Shown: in pieces, positions 46,075-59,244 of the stretch
Layout: every line of letters begins with the position of its first letter
How positions within the stretch are numbered: the stretch's first letter is position 1
DNA from: Crenobacter intestini
GTDB taxonomy: Bacteria > Pseudomonadota > Gammaproteobacteria > Burkholderiales > Chromobacteriaceae
DNA: 64,000 bases
NCBI RefSeq assembly: GCF_004919095.1
Contig: NZ_STGJ01000001.1
Span: 475,997-539,996 of the forward strand
Direction of reading: 5' to 3'
Notes under the pieces: generated by a model
Told to the model about the DNA's origin: nothing
What the model saw: the letters and a program-made list of their open reading frames with translations, nothing else
The model's database searches: none
Program-made: the position numbers and the translations under genes

Positions 46075-47526
46075 CTAACTCGAACAGCTCAGCTGCAGCG
46101 ACGCCGCCCAGGCCGGCGGCAGCGCGGCGAGGTCGTCAAACTCGGCGTCGTCGTCAAACGGGCGCGACAACGCGCGCGCGAGGCGCTCGAGTACCGACGC
46201 GTCGCCCGCCTCGGCCGCGCGGATCGCCTGCTCGGCCAGATGGTTGCGCAACACCAGCCGCGGGTTGGCGCGGCGCATCGCCGCACGGCGTTCTTCCGCC
46301 GGACGCGCTTCGCCCGCCAGCCTTTGCGCGTAGCGCGAGAGCCAGGCGCGCACGCCTGCGTCGGGCACGAAACCCGCCGCCTCGAACTGCGCGGCGGCGT
46401 CCAGCGACGCGTCGTAGCCACAGAGCGCGCGGAAGGTTAGCGTGAAGTCGGCGCCCAGGCGGTCCATCCACACGAAGAGATCGCCGACCAGCGCATCGTC
46501 GCCGTCCTGCGCCGCCACAAGCCCGAGCTTTTCGCGCATGCGCGCAAGAAACGCGGTTTCATAAAGCGCCGGCCATGCCAAGAGCACTTCGCGCAGGGCC
46601 TCTTCGCTCGCGAGCGGCAGCAGGCTGGACGCGAAGCAGTACAGATTCCACAGCACAATGTCGCTCTGGCGCGCGTACGCGTAGCGCCCGCTACTGTCCG
46701 AGTGGTTGCACACGTGGTTGAGGCGCGTCGCGTCGAGAAAGCCGAACGGGCCGTAGTCGAGCGTCCGCCCGGTCAGCGACATATTGTCGGTGTTGAGCAC
46801 GCCGTGACAGAAGCCGACCGACTGCCACCGCGCGGCAAGCTCGGCGCTACGCCGGGCGGCTTCGGCAAACAGCGCGAGCGCGGGCAGCGGTGCGCCCTGG
46901 CAGGCGGGGAAGTGCTGCTCGACCGCGTAGTCGACCAGCGTGGTGAGCGCCGCGTGCTCGCCCTTGTGGTACAGCAGCTCGAAGTGGCCGAAGCGCAGGA
47001 AGGTGTCGGCGCTGCGGCACAGCACGGCGGCCCGCTCTTCCCGCTCGCGCCACACCGGCTCGCTGGACACCACCAGCGACAGCGCGCGGGTGGTCGGGAT
47101 GCCCAGCGCGTGCATCGCCTCGCAGCCGAGGTACTCGCGCACGCTCGAGCGCAGCACCGCACGGCCGTCGCCCATCCGGGAGAACGGCGTCTTCCCGCTG
47201 CCCTTGAGCTGCAGCTCGACCCGCGCACCGCCCAGGCCGGCCTCGCCGATCAAGAGCGCCCGCCCGTCCCCCAGCTGGCCGGCCCACACCCCGAACTGGT
47301 GGCCTCCATAGCGGCTCGCCAGGGGCGCACCCCAAGAGGGCTCAGCGTTGCCCGAGAGCACGCCGAGCATCGTCTCCTGCCAGCTAGCCGGCCAGCCAAG
47401 CGCGCCGGCCAACGCGTCGTTGCCCGCCAGCAGGCGGGCGTCCGGCAAGGGCGTGGCCGCCACCGGCACCACGAAAGGCGCACCCAGCCGCGCGAGGGCG
47501 GGCGCCTGCAGCAAGTCATGTGTCAT
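46075..47526 (-). CDS. selO: Protein adenylyltransferase SelO (YdiU)
   Basis: 483 residues, a pseudokinase-fold enzyme that transfers AMP to Ser/Thr/Tyr of proteins. Family marks: LASRYGGHQFGVWAGQLGDG, LKGSGKTPFSRMGDGRAVLR, the catalytic-loop region FCHGVLNTDNMSLTGRTLDY and GPFGFLDATRLNHVCNHSD. The C terminus ends SCSS, with Cys where eukaryotic SelO has selenocysteine. Role in oxidative stress through glutathionylation control is known for the E. coli enzyme. Confidence 0.95.
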   Translation of the reverse strand: MTHDLLQAPALARLGAPFVVPVAATPLPDARLLAGNDALAGALGWPASWQETMLGVLSGNAEPSWGAPLASRYGGHQFGVWAGQLGDGRALLIGEAGLGGARVELQLKGSGKTPFSRMGDGRAVLRSSVREYLGCEAMHALGIPTTRALSLVVSSEPVWREREERAAVLCRSADTFLRFGHFELLYHKGEHAALTTLVDYAVEQHFPACQGAPLPALALFAEAARRSAELAARWQSVGFCHGVLNTDNMSLTGRTLDYGPFGFLDATRLNHVCNHSDSSGRYAYARQSDIVLWNLYCFASSLLPLASEEALREVLLAWPALYETAFLARMREKLGLVAAQDGDDALVGDLFVWMDRLGADFTLTFRALCGYDASLDAAAQFEAAGFVPDAGVRAWLSRYAQRLAGEARPAEERRAAMRRANPRLVLRNHLAEQAIRAAEAGDASVLERLARALSRPFDDDAEFDDLAALPPAWAASLQLSCSS

Positions 47527-47592
47527 GAGCGGATTCTAGCGGCAGACGCCGGCGGATACACCCGGCAAGCGGCATGGTCTTGCCCGGCCGCG

Positions 47593-48477
47593 TCAGGCGG
47601 CCGTCTCCCATACGGGCATCAGCTCGGCGAGCAGCGCCTCGAGGATCAGGTCGCCCTCGCGCTCGGCCGGGTAGACGAACAGCAGGTCGGCCTCCTTGCG
47701 GATGTCGGGCACCACCAGCAAGCGCCCTTCCGCCTCGGCGGCCAGCGCGTGGTCCTCGCGGATCAGCGCAAGGCCGATGCCCGCGCACACCAGCGCCTCG
47801 ACCGCCGAGAGGTGGTCGCATTCGGTGACCTTGCGCGGCGAGATGTTCAGCTCCCGCCACAACTCGCTGCTGATCTTGGACAGGCTGGAGAACTGCGACA
47901 GGCCGATCCACGGCAGCTTGCCCAGCGCCTTCGGGTTCATTTGCGGCACCCTGTCCTGCCAGGCGTTCGGCATCACCACGCGGAACGGTACGCTGCCCAG
48001 CACCCGGGTCGCGACGTTCACGTAGGGGTTCTTGCCCAGGTAAAAACCGCAATCAAGCTCCTTCTTGCGCACCAGGTTCAACACGTCGCCGGTCACCCCG
48101 TGGTGCAGGCGCAAATCGAGCAAGGGGTAGCGCTCGGTCAGCCGCGCGACCCACGGCCCGATGCGCAGGGTGTCCGGCGTCAGCGTGATGCCGATGTCGG
48201 CCTTGCCGGTGAGCTGGCCCTTCAGGCTCTTGGCGTGGTTGAGCAGCTCGCGTGACGCGGCAAGGATGGCCTGCGCCTGCGGCAACAGCTCCTGCCCGGC
48301 CACGGTCAGGCTGACGCCGCCCGCGCTGCGCTCGAACAGCGGCATGGAGACCTCCTCTTCCAGCGCCTTGATCTGCGCGGTGACGGCCGGCTGCGACAGG
48401 TGCAGCAGTTCGGCCGCCTGCGTCAGGTGCCCCTGCTGGGCGACCGTCACGAAGGTGCGCAACTGGTAAATTTCCAT
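47593..48477 (-). CDS. LysR-type transcriptional regulator
   Basis: 294 residues with an N-terminal winged helix (MEIYQLRTFVTVAQQGHLTQ, AAELLHLSQPAVTAQIKALE) and a LysR substrate-binding domain. Start ATG 48477 has AAGGGGA. It lies upstream of selO on the same strand and divergent from the acetate genes across 544 bp. The target is not known; either flank is plausible. Confidence 0.93.
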   Translation of the reverse strand: MEIYQLRTFVTVAQQGHLTQAAELLHLSQPAVTAQIKALEEEVSMPLFERSAGGVSLTVAGQELLPQAQAILAASRELLNHAKSLKGQLTGKADIGITLTPDTLRIGPWVARLTERYPLLDLRLHHGVTGDVLNLVRKKELDCGFYLGKNPYVNVATRVLGSVPFRVVMPNAWQDRVPQMNPKALGKLPWIGLSQFSSLSKISSELWRELNISPRKVTECDHLSAVEALVCAGIGLALIREDHALAAEAEGRLLVVPDIRKEADLLFVYPAEREGDLILEALLAELMPVWETAA

Positions 48478-49021
48478 CGGTTCCCCTTGAAACGCTTGTC
48501 AGGCACCCGGACACGGCACCATGTATTCCGATTGGATTTTCTAAGACACAGCCCACGACCGCAAGCCTATCGCCATTCAAATCCCGTCGGCCGCACAATC
48601 CGACACAGCCATACATCTAGGCTGCACACCACAACGTCGGTCTTCAGCAGCAAGCCATCCTTACCGGATATGAGGTGCACGCAACCCTCTGCCCGATTAG
48701 TGCTCCAGCGACTACAGCGAGGCGACCCCTTCTCTGCCAACCGCAGTCATCCGCGCGGTCACGACTCACCAACAAGCATCACAGCCACCAAGGGCGCCCC
48801 CTCCGTCCCCCTTGTATTTCGTAGCGTTTAAATCGATTTGGCATACAGCAACTAGAGTCTAAACACCACTGTAAGACTATGTTTTATATAGGTTATTGCG
48901 ACGCATCATTCGCCTGACAAATTCACCCAATCAAAAAATGCGATTAGCCCAGCCTCGAACCCTTCCGTACAGTCCGCCTTACGCAGGCGCATGCCTCGCG
49001 TCCGACAACAAGGAGGAACTC
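48478..49021 (+). promoter_or_regulatory. 544-bp non-coding region between lysR and the acetate operon
   Basis: No convincing gene is seen; frames here have poor codon use and are interrupted. It is more AT-rich than its flanks, especially 48830-48950. A possible promoter toward the acetate genes is TTGGCA (48838) with a weak TAAACA (48860), and there is an AT-rich run TTTTATATAGG (48882-48892). The ribosome site AAGGAGG lies at the right end. No clear palindromic operator was identified. Confidence 0.4.
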
Positions 49022-49333
49022 ATGAACGAGGACGTACTCATCAAGGTACAGTCCAACCCCAAGTTCAAAGAACTGGTCCGCAAGAAGACCAGTCTGGGTT
49101 GGCAACTTTCGCTGGTCATGCTGGTCATCTACTACGGCTTCATCCTGGTACTGGCCTTCAACCCGCACAGCCTGGGCGCCCCGATCGCCCAGGGTTCGGT
49201 GATTACCATCGGCATCCCGATCGGCATTTTCATCATCGTCTCCGCCTTCCTGCTGACCGGCATCTATGTCCGCAAGGCCAACAGCGAGTTTGACGCCCTC
49301 AACCAGCAGATCGTCGAGGAAGCCCGCAAATGA
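49022..49333 (+). CDS. DUF485 membrane protein of the acetate permease operon
   Basis: 103 residues from ATG 49022 with a perfect AAGGAGG site. Two transmembrane helices ([38 protein letters not shown]) are followed by a charged tail. DUF485 proteins (YjcH) are encoded just before actP and their role is not settled. It overlaps actP by 4 bp (ATGA). Confidence 0.93.
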   Translation: MNEDVLIKVQSNPKFKELVRKKTSLGWQLSLVMLVIYYGFILVLAFNPHSLGAPIAQGSVITIGIPIGIFIIVSAFLLTGIYVRKANSEFDALNQQIVEEARK

Positions 49334-51015
49334 AATCCCGTATCACATCCCTGTACGCGGGCCTGTTGACCGCACTGCCGACGCTTGCCCTGGCTGGCGA
49401 AGCCATGACCGGCGAAGTCGAGAAGCAGCCGCTGAACATCTCGGCCATCGTGATGTTCTTCATCTTCGTCGCCGCCACCCTGTTCATCACTTACTGGGCG
49501 GCGCGCAAGACCAAGTCGGCGTCCGACTTCTACACCGCCGGCGGCGGCATCACCGGCTTCCAGAACGGTCTGGCCATCGCGGGTGACTACATGTCCGCGG
49601 CGTCCTTCCTCGGCATCTCGGCGATGGTGTATGAGAAGGGCTACGACGGCCTGATCTACTCGATGGGCTTTTTGGTCGGCTGGCCGATCATCCTGTTCCT
49701 GGTCGCAGAGCGCCTGCGCAACCTCGGCAAGTTCACCTTCGCCGACGTCGCGTCCTACCGCCTCTCGCAGACCCCGGTGCGCATGTTCGCCGCGACCGGC
49801 ACCCTGGTCGTCGTTGCGATCTACCTGATCGCGCAGATGGTCGGCGCAGGCAAGCTGATCCAGCTGTTGTTCGGCATGAGCTACACCTCGGCGGTGATCC
49901 TGGTTGGCATCCTGATGGTGATGTACGTGCTGTTCGGCGGCATGCTGGCCACCACCTGGGTACAGATCATCAAGGCGATCATGCTGCTCTCCGGCGCCTC
50001 GTTCATGGCCTTCATGGTGCTGGGTAAGGCCGATTTCAGCCTGAACCACATGTTTGAAATGGCCGTCGCCGCGCACGGCAAGGGCTTGGCGATCATGGAG
50101 CCGGGCGGCCTGGTGGCCAACCCGATCGACGCGATCTCGCTGGGCCTCGCACTGATGTTCGGTACCGCCGGCCTTCCGCACATCCTGATGCGCTTCTTCA
50201 CCGTGTCCGACGCCCGCGAGGCACGCAAGTCGGTGTTCTACGCGACCGGCTTCATCGGCTACTTCTACATCCTGACCTTCATCATCGGCTTCGGCGCGAT
50301 CTTCCTGGTGTTGAACCAGCCGGGCATGATGGAAACCGTGATGAAGAACGGCAAGGAAGTCACCCAACTGGTCGGCGGCAACAATATGGCGGCGATCCAC
50401 CTGTCTGAAGTGGTCGGCGGCAACCTGTTCCTCGGCTTCATCTCGGCGGTGGCGTTCGCGACCATCCTCGCGGTGGTGGCCGGCCTGACCCTGTCGGGCG
50501 CCTCGGCGGTGTCGCACGACATCTACGCGTCGGTGATCAAGAAGGGCAAGGCCAACGAAAAGGACGAGATGCGCGTCTCCAAGATCACCACCCTGGCGCT
50601 CGGCGTGATCGCCATGCTGCTGGGCATCGTGTTCGAGAAGCAGAACATCGCGTTCATGGTCGGCCTCGCGTTCTCGATCGCGGCGTCCGCCAACTTCCCG
50701 GTGCTGTTCCTGTCGATGTTCTGGCGCGGCCTGACCACCCGCGGCGCCGTGCTCGGCGGCGCAGTTGGCCTGGTGACCGCGGTGGTGCTGATCATCCTCG
50801 GCCCGGCGGTGTGGGTTGACGTACTGAAGAATGAGACTGCACTCTTCCCGTACAAGAACCCGGCGATCTTCTCGATGACCCTCGCCTTCTTCTTCACCTG
50901 GCTGTTCTCCGTCACCGACAGCTCGCGCCAGGCTCAGGAAGAAAAAGCAAAGTTCGACGCACAGTTTGTCCGCGCGATGACCGGTATCGGCGCCGCCGGT
51001 GCGTCCAAGCACTAA
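49330..51015 (+). CDS. actP: Cation/acetate symporter ActP
   Basis: 561 residues, sodium:solute symporter family. An N-terminal signal-like segment ([20 protein letters not shown]) is followed by about 13 membrane helices; [31 protein letters not shown] is split over the first core helices and [16 protein letters not shown] over a later one. It takes up acetate and related short-chain acids. It forms DUF485-actP-acs with acs 73 bp downstream. Confidence 0.96.
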   Translation: MKSRITSLYAGLLTALPTLALAGEAMTGEVEKQPLNISAIVMFFIFVAATLFITYWAARKTKSASDFYTAGGGITGFQNGLAIAGDYMSAASFLGISAMVYEKGYDGLIYSMGFLVGWPIILFLVAERLRNLGKFTFADVASYRLSQTPVRMFAATGTLVVVAIYLIAQMVGAGKLIQLLFGMSYTSAVILVGILMVMYVLFGGMLATTWVQIIKAIMLLSGASFMAFMVLGKADFSLNHMFEMAVAAHGKGLAIMEPGGLVANPIDAISLGLALMFGTAGLPHILMRFFTVSDAREARKSVFYATGFIGYFYILTFIIGFGAIFLVLNQPGMMETVMKNGKEVTQLVGGNNMAAIHLSEVVGGNLFLGFISAVAFATILAVVAGLTLSGASAVSHDIYASVIKKGKANEKDEMRVSKITTLALGVIAMLLGIVFEKQNIAFMVGLAFSIAASANFPVLFLSMFWRGLTTRGAVLGGAVGLVTAVVLIILGPAVWVDVLKNETALFPYKNPAIFSMTLAFFFTWLFSVTDSSRQAQEEKAKFDAQFVRAMTGIGAAGASKH

Positions 51016-51088
51016 GCCTTAAACCGCTGTAAATCGCCGCGCCCCTCGCGGGCGCGGCCTGAAAATACCAAGTCCACAAGGAGACCCC

Positions 51089-53053
<1,965 letters not shown>

Positions 53054-53080
53054 TTTTACCGCCTTTGCAACGAGGCACTG

Positions 53081-53108
53081 ACCGCCGGCACCGCCGGCGG
53101 TTTTTTTG
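53081..53108 (+). terminator. Intrinsic terminator of actP-acs
   Basis: An 8-bp GC stem CCGCCGGC (53082-53089 with 53093-53100) and 3-nt loop are followed by seven T residues. Confidence 0.94.
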
Positions 53109-53193
53109 CGTTTGCGCAACGCACTTTTCCGTGCACGCGCGGCCACGGCCGGCAGCGGGCTAGAATGTCTCTTTCAACATCGGGAACACCACG

Positions 53194-54087
<894 letters not shown>

Positions 54088-54170
54088 ATCAGGCCGGCGG
54101 GCGCACATGGCGCCAGGCACACGCTTTTTACTGCGGCTACCTTGATTGGGGTGTACGGGTACGCGACAAC

Positions 54171-54199
54171 TTGTAGCGATTGCTCGAAATCCGGATAAT
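54171..54199 (+). promoter_or_regulatory. Sigma-70 promoter of the rnf operon
   Basis: TTGTAG (54171-54176) and GATAAT (54194-54199) are spaced by 17 bp. The predicted start (~54206) is 22 bp before the rnfA ATG, which lacks a strong ribosome site. Confidence 0.6.
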
Positions 54200-54227
54200 T
54201 TGCCGCTTTCGCAACGCCCGCGCCGCC

Positions 54228-54809
54228 ATGGACCTCAGCCACTACCTGCCCATCCTGGTCGCCACCGCCCTCGTCAATAACGTGGTGCTGGTGCGCGTGC
54301 TCGGGCTGTGCCCGTTCATGGGCGTCTCCAAGAAGCTGGAGGCGTCGATCGGCATGGGCATCGCCACCGCCTTCGTGCTGACGCTGGCCTCTGGCACCAG
54401 CTACCTGATCAACGCGCTGCTGGTCACGCTGGGCCTCGAGTTCCTGCGCACCCTCTCTTTCATCGTGGTGATCGCCGCCATCGTGCAGTTCACCGAGATG
54501 GTGATCCACAAGACGAGCCCCTTGCTCTACCAGGTGCTCGGCATCTACCTGCCGCTGATCACCACCAACTGCGCGGTGCTGGGCATTCCGCTGCTGAACG
54601 CGCAGGCGCAGCACGGCTTCGCCGAGTCGCTGATCTTCGGCCTCGGCAGCGCGCTGGGCTTTTCGCTGGTGCTGGTGCTGTTCGGCGCGATGCGCGAGCG
54701 CCTCGAAGGCGCCGACGTGCCCGCACCGTTCCGCGGCCCGGCCATCGCGCTGGTGACCGCCGGGTTGATGAGCCTCGCTTTCATGGGCTTTGCCGGCCTC
54801 GTCAAATGA
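54228..54809 (+). CDS. rnfA: Electron transport complex subunit RnfA (RsxA)
   Basis: 193 residues from ATG 54228, exactly the length I recall for E. coli RsxA. Six membrane helices; signature [22 protein letters not shown] and [16 protein letters not shown], with Cys residues near the membrane that bind iron in the complex. First subunit of the Rnf ferredoxin:NAD oxidoreductase/ion pump. Confidence 0.96.
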   Translation: MDLSHYLPILVATALVNNVVLVRVLGLCPFMGVSKKLEASIGMGIATAFVLTLASGTSYLINALLVTLGLEFLRTLSFIVVIAAIVQFTEMVIHKTSPLLYQVLGIYLPLITTNCAVLGIPLLNAQAQHGFAESLIFGLGSALGFSLVLVLFGAMRERLEGADVPAPFRGPAIALVTAGLMSLAFMGFAGLVK

Positions 54810-54822
54810 GAAACACGACCGT

Positions 54823-55386
54823 ATGAACATCCTGTTGACCGCGCTTGGCGTGATGGCCCTGCTCGCCATCGTGCTGGGCGCCATCCTGGGCTTCGCCTCG
54901 GTACGCTTCCGGGTCGACGCCGACCCCTTGGTCGACCAGATCGACGCGATCCTGCCGCAGACCCAGTGCGGCCAGTGCGGCCACCCCGGCTGCCGGCCGT
55001 ACGCCGAGGCGATCGCCAGCGGCGACGCCGACATCAACCAGTGCCCGCCCGGCGGCGAAGACGGCATCCGCAAGCTCGCCGAACTGCTCGGCGTCGACTT
55101 CAAGCCCTTCGACGGCGAAGCGGCCGAGCCCAAGCCCAAGTCGGTCGCGCGCATCGACGAGACAACCTGCATCGGCTGCACGCTGTGCATTCAGGCCTGC
55201 CCGGTCGACGCCATCGTCGGCGCGGCCAAGCAGATGCACACGGTGATCGAGAGCGAGTGCACCGGCTGCGAGCTGTGCCTCGCGCCCTGCCCGGTCGACT
55301 GCATCCGCATGGTGCCGCTAGGCACCAGCGTCGAGACCTGGAAGTGGCGCTACCCGGTGATCCCGATCAGGACGATCAAGGCATGA
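54823..55386 (+). CDS. rnfB: Electron transport complex iron-sulfur subunit RnfB (RsxB)
   Basis: 187 residues from ATG 54823. One N-terminal membrane helix ([20 protein letters not shown]), an FeS domain with [13 protein letters not shown], and two ferredoxin clusters ([27 protein letters not shown]). It passes electrons to RnfC or from ferredoxin. Overlaps rnfC by 4 bp. Confidence 0.96.
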   Translation: MNILLTALGVMALLAIVLGAILGFASVRFRVDADPLVDQIDAILPQTQCGQCGHPGCRPYAEAIASGDADINQCPPGGEDGIRKLAELLGVDFKPFDGEAAEPKPKSVARIDETTCIGCTLCIQACPVDAIVGAAKQMHTVIESECTGCELCLAPCPVDCIRMVPLGTSVETWKWRYPVIPIRTIKA

Positions 55387-57599
55387 GACAGCTGTACCGC
55401 TTTCACGGCGGCATCCACCCGCCCGAATTCAAGGACCTCTCCAACGGCACGCCGATCGCGCAACCGCCCTTGCCCGCGCGCCTGGTGGTGCCGGTGTCGC
55501 AGCACCTTGGTGCGCCGGCCAAGCCCTGCGTCGCCGTGGGCGAGGCCGTCCTCAAGGGCCAGGTCATCGCCGGCGCCGACGGGCGCGTGTCCGCCGCCGT
55601 GCACGCGCCAAGCTCGGGCCGGGTGGTCGCGATCGCAAACGCCGACGTCGCGCACCCGTCCGGCCTGCCGCAGACCTGCATCAGCATCGAGACCGACGGC
55701 CTCGACAGATGGGTCGGCAAGACGCCGCTGCCAAACTGGCAGGATGCCGACAACGAGACGGTGCGCGCCTTCCTGCGCGACATGGGTGTGGTCGGCCAGG
55801 GCGGCGCGGTGTTCCCCACCGCGCTCAAGCTCGGCGTCAGCCAGCTCGACACCCTGATCGTCAACGGCGCCGAGTGCGAACCCTTCATCAGCTGCGACGA
55901 CAGGCTGATGCGCGAGCGCGCGCAAGAGATCGCCAAAGGCGTCATGATCGCCGGCACGCTCACCTGCGCCGCCGAAATGCTGATCGGGGTGGAAGACAAC
56001 AAGCCCGAGGCGATCGCCGCACTCAAGGCCGCGTGCGCCGGCACCCCGATCGAGGTGGTCAGCGTGCCGACCCGCTACCCGTCCGGCGGCGCCAAGCAGC
56101 TGATCCGCATCCTGACCGGCAAGGAGGTGCCGCACGGCATGCGCTCGACCGACTTTGGCGTACAGTGCTTCAACGTCGGCACCCTCTATTCGCTCAAGCG
56201 CGCCATCGTCGACGGCGAGCCGGTGATCAGCCGCGTCGTCACGCTGACCGGCGAACTCGAACGCTGCGGCAACACCGAGGTACTGCTGGGCACGCCGATC
56301 GAACACCTGCTCGCGTGGGCCGGCGTCACCGCGCGCTGCGACGGCGTGATCGTCGGCGGTCCGATGATGGGCTTCCCGCTTGGGTCACGCGCGGCAGGCG
56401 TTAGCAAGGCGGTCAACTGCCTGATCGCCAGGAGCGATACGCTGCTGCCACAGCGGCCGCCCGCGATGCCGTGCATCCGCTGCGGCGCGTGCGCCGACGC
56501 CTGCCCGGCAGAGCTGCAGCCGATGGAGCTTTACTGGCACGCCAAGGCGCGCGAATTCGGCCCGGCGCAGGAAGCCAACCTGTTCGACTGCATCGAATGC
56601 GGCGCGTGCAGCTACGTGTGCCCGAGCCAGTTGCCGCTGGTCGACTTCTACAAGTTCGCCAAGGACGAGATCTGGGCGGCCGAGCGCGACAAGAAGGCGG
56701 CCGACCTTGCGCGCGCGCGCCACGAATTCCGCCAGTTCCGCATCGAACGCGACAAGGCCGAGAAGGCCGAACGCCTCGCCGCACGCGCGGCGACCCCGGC
56801 TGCGGCTGCCGCACCCGACGCGGCCAAGGCCGACGCGATCCGCGCGGCGATGGCCAAGGCGGCCGAACGCAAGGCCAGTGCCGCGCCGCCGCCTACCGAC
56901 GACGCCAAACGTGCCGCCATCGAAGCGGCGATGGCGCGTGCCGCGGCGAAGAAGGCCGAACAGCAGGACGCCGATGCCCCACCCAAGCCGGTGCTGGACG
57001 ACGCCAAGCGCGCCGCCATCGAGGCAGCCATGGCGCGCGCGGCGGCCAGGAAGGCCGAACAGCAAAGTGCGGCAGCGCTCGAGGCCGAAGCGGCACCGGC
57101 GCCCGCCGCCCAGCCCGTGATCGACGACGCCAAGCGTGCCGCCATCGAGGCGGCGATGGCGCGCGCGGCGGCCAAGAAGGCCGCACAGCAAGGCGCGGCG
57201 GTGCCCGAGACCGAAGCGGCACCCGCACCCGCCGCCAAGCCCGTGATCGACGACGCCAAGCGCGCCGCGATCGAGGCGGCGATGGCGCGCGCGGCGGCCA
57301 GGAAGGCCGAACAGCAAAGTGCGGCAGCGCTCGAGGCCGAAGCGGCACCGGCGCCCGCCGCCAAGCCCGTGATCGACGACGCCAAGCGTGCCGCCATCGA
57401 GGCGGCGATGGCGCGCGCGGCGGCCAAGAAGGCCGAACAGCAAGGCGCTGCGGTGCCCGAGGCCGAAGCGGCACCGGCGCCCGCCGCCAAGCCAGTGATC
57501 GACGACGCCAAACGCGCCGCCATCGAGGCGGCGATGGCGCGCGCGGCGGCCAAGAAGGCCGAACGCGAAGCCCAGAAAGGACAAGACCCGCAACCATGA
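55383..57599 (+). CDS. rnfC: Electron transport complex subunit RnfC (RsxC) with repeat tail
   Basis: 738 residues from ATG 55383 (ATGA overlap with rnfB). N-terminal sandwich domain; an NADH/FMN-binding core with GMGGAVFPT-like [16 protein letters not shown] and [16 protein letters not shown]; two [4Fe-4S] motifs ([24 protein letters not shown]). From about residue 440 the protein is a highly charged Ala/Lys/Glu tail with six copies of [21 protein letters not shown], a long helical extension known in many proteobacterial RnfC proteins. It oxidises or reduces NADH at the cytoplasmic face. Confidence 0.96.
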   Translation: MRQLYRFHGGIHPPEFKDLSNGTPIAQPPLPARLVVPVSQHLGAPAKPCVAVGEAVLKGQVIAGADGRVSAAVHAPSSGRVVAIANADVAHPSGLPQTCISIETDGLDRWVGKTPLPNWQDADNETVRAFLRDMGVVGQGGAVFPTALKLGVSQLDTLIVNGAECEPFISCDDRLMRERAQEIAKGVMIAGTLTCAAEMLIGVEDNKPEAIAALKAACAGTPIEVVSVPTRYPSGGAKQLIRILTGKEVPHGMRSTDFGVQCFNVGTLYSLKRAIVDGEPVISRVVTLTGELERCGNTEVLLGTPIEHLLAWAGVTARCDGVIVGGPMMGFPLGSRAAGVSKAVNCLIARSDTLLPQRPPAMPCIRCGACADACPAELQPMELYWHAKAREFGPAQEANLFDCIECGACSYVCPSQLPLVDFYKFAKDEIWAAERDKKAADLARARHEFRQFRIERDKAEKAERLAARAATPAAAAAPDAAKADAIRAAMAKAAERKASAAPPPTDDAKRAAIEAAMARAAAKKAEQQDADAPPKPVLDDAKRAAIEAAMARAAARKAEQQSAAALEAEAAPAPAAQPVIDDAKRAAIEAAMARAAAKKAAQQGAAVPETEAAPAPAAKPVIDDAKRAAIEAAMARAAARKAEQQSAAALEAEAAPAPAAKPVIDDAKRAAIEAAMARAAAKKAEQQGAAVPEAEAAPAPAAKPVIDDAKRAAIEAAMARAAAKKAEREAQKGQDPQP
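56898..57575 (+). repeat. Tandem repeats in rnfC (126-bp unit)
   Basis: Unit starts (GACGACGCCAA) occur at 56898, 56997, 57123, 57249, 57375 and 57501. The first spacing is 99 bp and the next four are exactly 126 bp (42 codons). The third/fifth and fourth/sixth units alternate in type ([13 protein letters not shown] versus [11 protein letters not shown]), suggesting duplication of a two-unit block. Confidence 0.93.
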
Positions 57600-58627
57600 T
57601 GTACGCGCCCTACCTCGCCCGCCCGACCACGGTGTCGACGGTCATGTTCAAGGTGCTCGCCGCGCTGCTGCCGGCCATCGCCACCAGCGTATGGGTGTTC
57701 GGCGCCGGCGTGCTCGTCCAGCTGGTGCTCGCCAGCGTCACCGCCCTCGTCACCGAGGCGCTGATGCTACGCGCGCGTGCCGTGCCGGTCGCGCCCTTCC
57801 TGAAGGACGGCAGTGCCCTGCTCACCGCCTGGCTGCTCGCGCTGTCGATGCCGCCCCTCGGCGTGTGGTGGCTGATCGTGGTCGCCACCGCCTTCGCCAT
57901 CGTGTTCGGCAAGCAGTTGTACGGCGGGCTCGGCAACAACCCGTTCAACCCGGCGATGGTCGGCTTCGCGATGGCGATCGTCGCCTTTCCGGCGCAGATG
58001 GCGGCCTGGGGCATCCCGCACGGCCCGCTGTCCGCCCTCGACCAGTTGGGCTGGATCTTCGCTCGCGAACTGCCCGCGCACCTGACGCTTGACGCCATCA
58101 CCAGCGCGACCCCGCTCGACTACCTGAAGACGCATATCGCGCCGGACATGCCGGCAGGCGACGTGATGGCGAACCCGCTGTTCGGCCGCTTAGGCGGTGC
58201 CGGGCGCGAGTGGGTCGCGCTCGCCTACCTGGCCGGCGGCCTCTACCTGTTGCAGCAGAAGGTGATCGCCTGGCACACGACGGTGGCGCTGCTCGGCGCG
58301 CTGGGCCTTGTCGCCCTGCTGATGCACCTGGCCGACCCGTGGTACTACAGCGGCGCGCCCTTCCACCTGGCCGCCGGCGCGACCATGCTCGCGGCCTTCT
58401 TCATCGTGACCGACCCGGTCAGCGCGCCGGTCAGCGCGCGCGGCCGGCTGATCTTCGGCGCCGGCGTCGGCGTGCTGATCTACGTGATCCGCGTGTTCGG
58501 CGGCTACCCGGACGCGGCGGCGTTCTCGGTGCTGTTGATGAATATCGCCACCCCGCTGATCGACCGCTACACGCGCCCGCCGTCGTTCGGCGCGGCTAAC
58601 CGCAAGCGCAAGGAAAAGAGCCGATGA
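57596..58627 (+). CDS. rnfD: Electron transport complex subunit RnfD (RsxD)
   Basis: 343 residues from ATG 57596, overlapping rnfC by 4 bp. About nine membrane helices. GGLGNNPFNPAMVGFAMAIVAFP is a family mark, and the covalent-FMN Thr sits in ITSATPLDYLK. FIVTDPVSAPVSARGRLIFG lies near the end. Ion-translocating membrane core of Rnf. Confidence 0.96.
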   Translation: MMYAPYLARPTTVSTVMFKVLAALLPAIATSVWVFGAGVLVQLVLASVTALVTEALMLRARAVPVAPFLKDGSALLTAWLLALSMPPLGVWWLIVVATAFAIVFGKQLYGGLGNNPFNPAMVGFAMAIVAFPAQMAAWGIPHGPLSALDQLGWIFARELPAHLTLDAITSATPLDYLKTHIAPDMPAGDVMANPLFGRLGGAGREWVALAYLAGGLYLLQQKVIAWHTTVALLGALGLVALLMHLADPWYYSGAPFHLAAGATMLAAFFIVTDPVSAPVSARGRLIFGAGVGVLIYVIRVFGGYPDAAAFSVLLMNIATPLIDRYTRPPSFGAANRKRKEKSR

Positions 58628-59244
58628 TCCGCCGCGCCGCCACCCAGGCCCGCGTGAGCGCGGCCACCCTGCTCGCGTTCACCTTCGCCGCGACGCTGAT
58701 CCTCGCGCTGAGCTTCATCGCGACCCGCGAGCGTATCGCGGCCAACGAAAACGCGGCGCGCGCCGCGCTGATCGCGCAGACGCTGCCCGCGGGCAGCTTC
58801 GACAACGACCTGGTCGCCGACACCGTCCCGCTGACCGGCGCCGAGGCGGCCGCGCTTGGGCTCGCCCCCGGCGCCGTCGCCCATGTCGCCCGCAAGGGGG
58901 GCGCGCTGGTCGCCCGCGTGTTCGAGGCCGAGACCGGCCGCGGCTACGGCGGCCGCATCCGCCTGCTGGTCGGCGTCACCGCCGACGGGCGCGTCAGCGG
59001 CGTGCGCGTGGTGGCGCACAAGGAGACGCCGGGCCTGGGCGACTATATCGACCGCGCCAAGAGCAGCTGGGCCGACCAGCTGGCCGGCCGCGGCATGGAA
59101 ACCCGCTGGCGCGTGAAGAAGGACGGCGGCGACATCGACTCGGTCAGCGGCGCGACCATCTCGGCGCGCGCCGTCACCGGCGCGGTCGGCCAGGCCGTGG
59201 GCGTCGCAGACCAACTCGCCGCCCGGCTGAAGGAGCAGAAATGA
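58624..59244 (+). CDS. rnfG: Electron transport complex subunit RnfG (RsxG)
   Basis: 206 residues, one N-terminal membrane helix (VSAATLLAFTFAATLILAL) and a periplasmic FMN-binding domain; the flavinylated Thr lies in DSVSGATISARAVTGAV. GYGGRIRLLVGVTADGRVSG and KETPGLGDYI are family marks. Overlaps rnfD and rnfE by 4 bp each. Confidence 0.95.
   Translation: MIRRAATQARVSAATLLAFTFAATLILALSFIATRERIAANENAARAALIAQTLPAGSFDNDLVADTVPLTGAEAAALGLAPGAVAHVARKGGALVARVFEAETGRGYGGRIRLLVGVTADGRVSGVRVVAHKETPGLGDYIDRAKSSWADQLAGRGMETRWRVKKDGGDIDSVSGATISARAVTGAVGQAVGVADQLAARLKEQK

Noticed and set aside
48400..48831. Plus-strand ORF across the lysR start and intergenic region
   Set aside because: It overlaps the lysR N terminus antisense, has no ribosome site and encodes no recognisable domain.
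56898..57575. Regular direct repeats as a CRISPR array
   Set aside because: The repeats are contiguous 126-bp coding units inside rnfC, not short repeats separated by unique spacers, and no cas genes are present.
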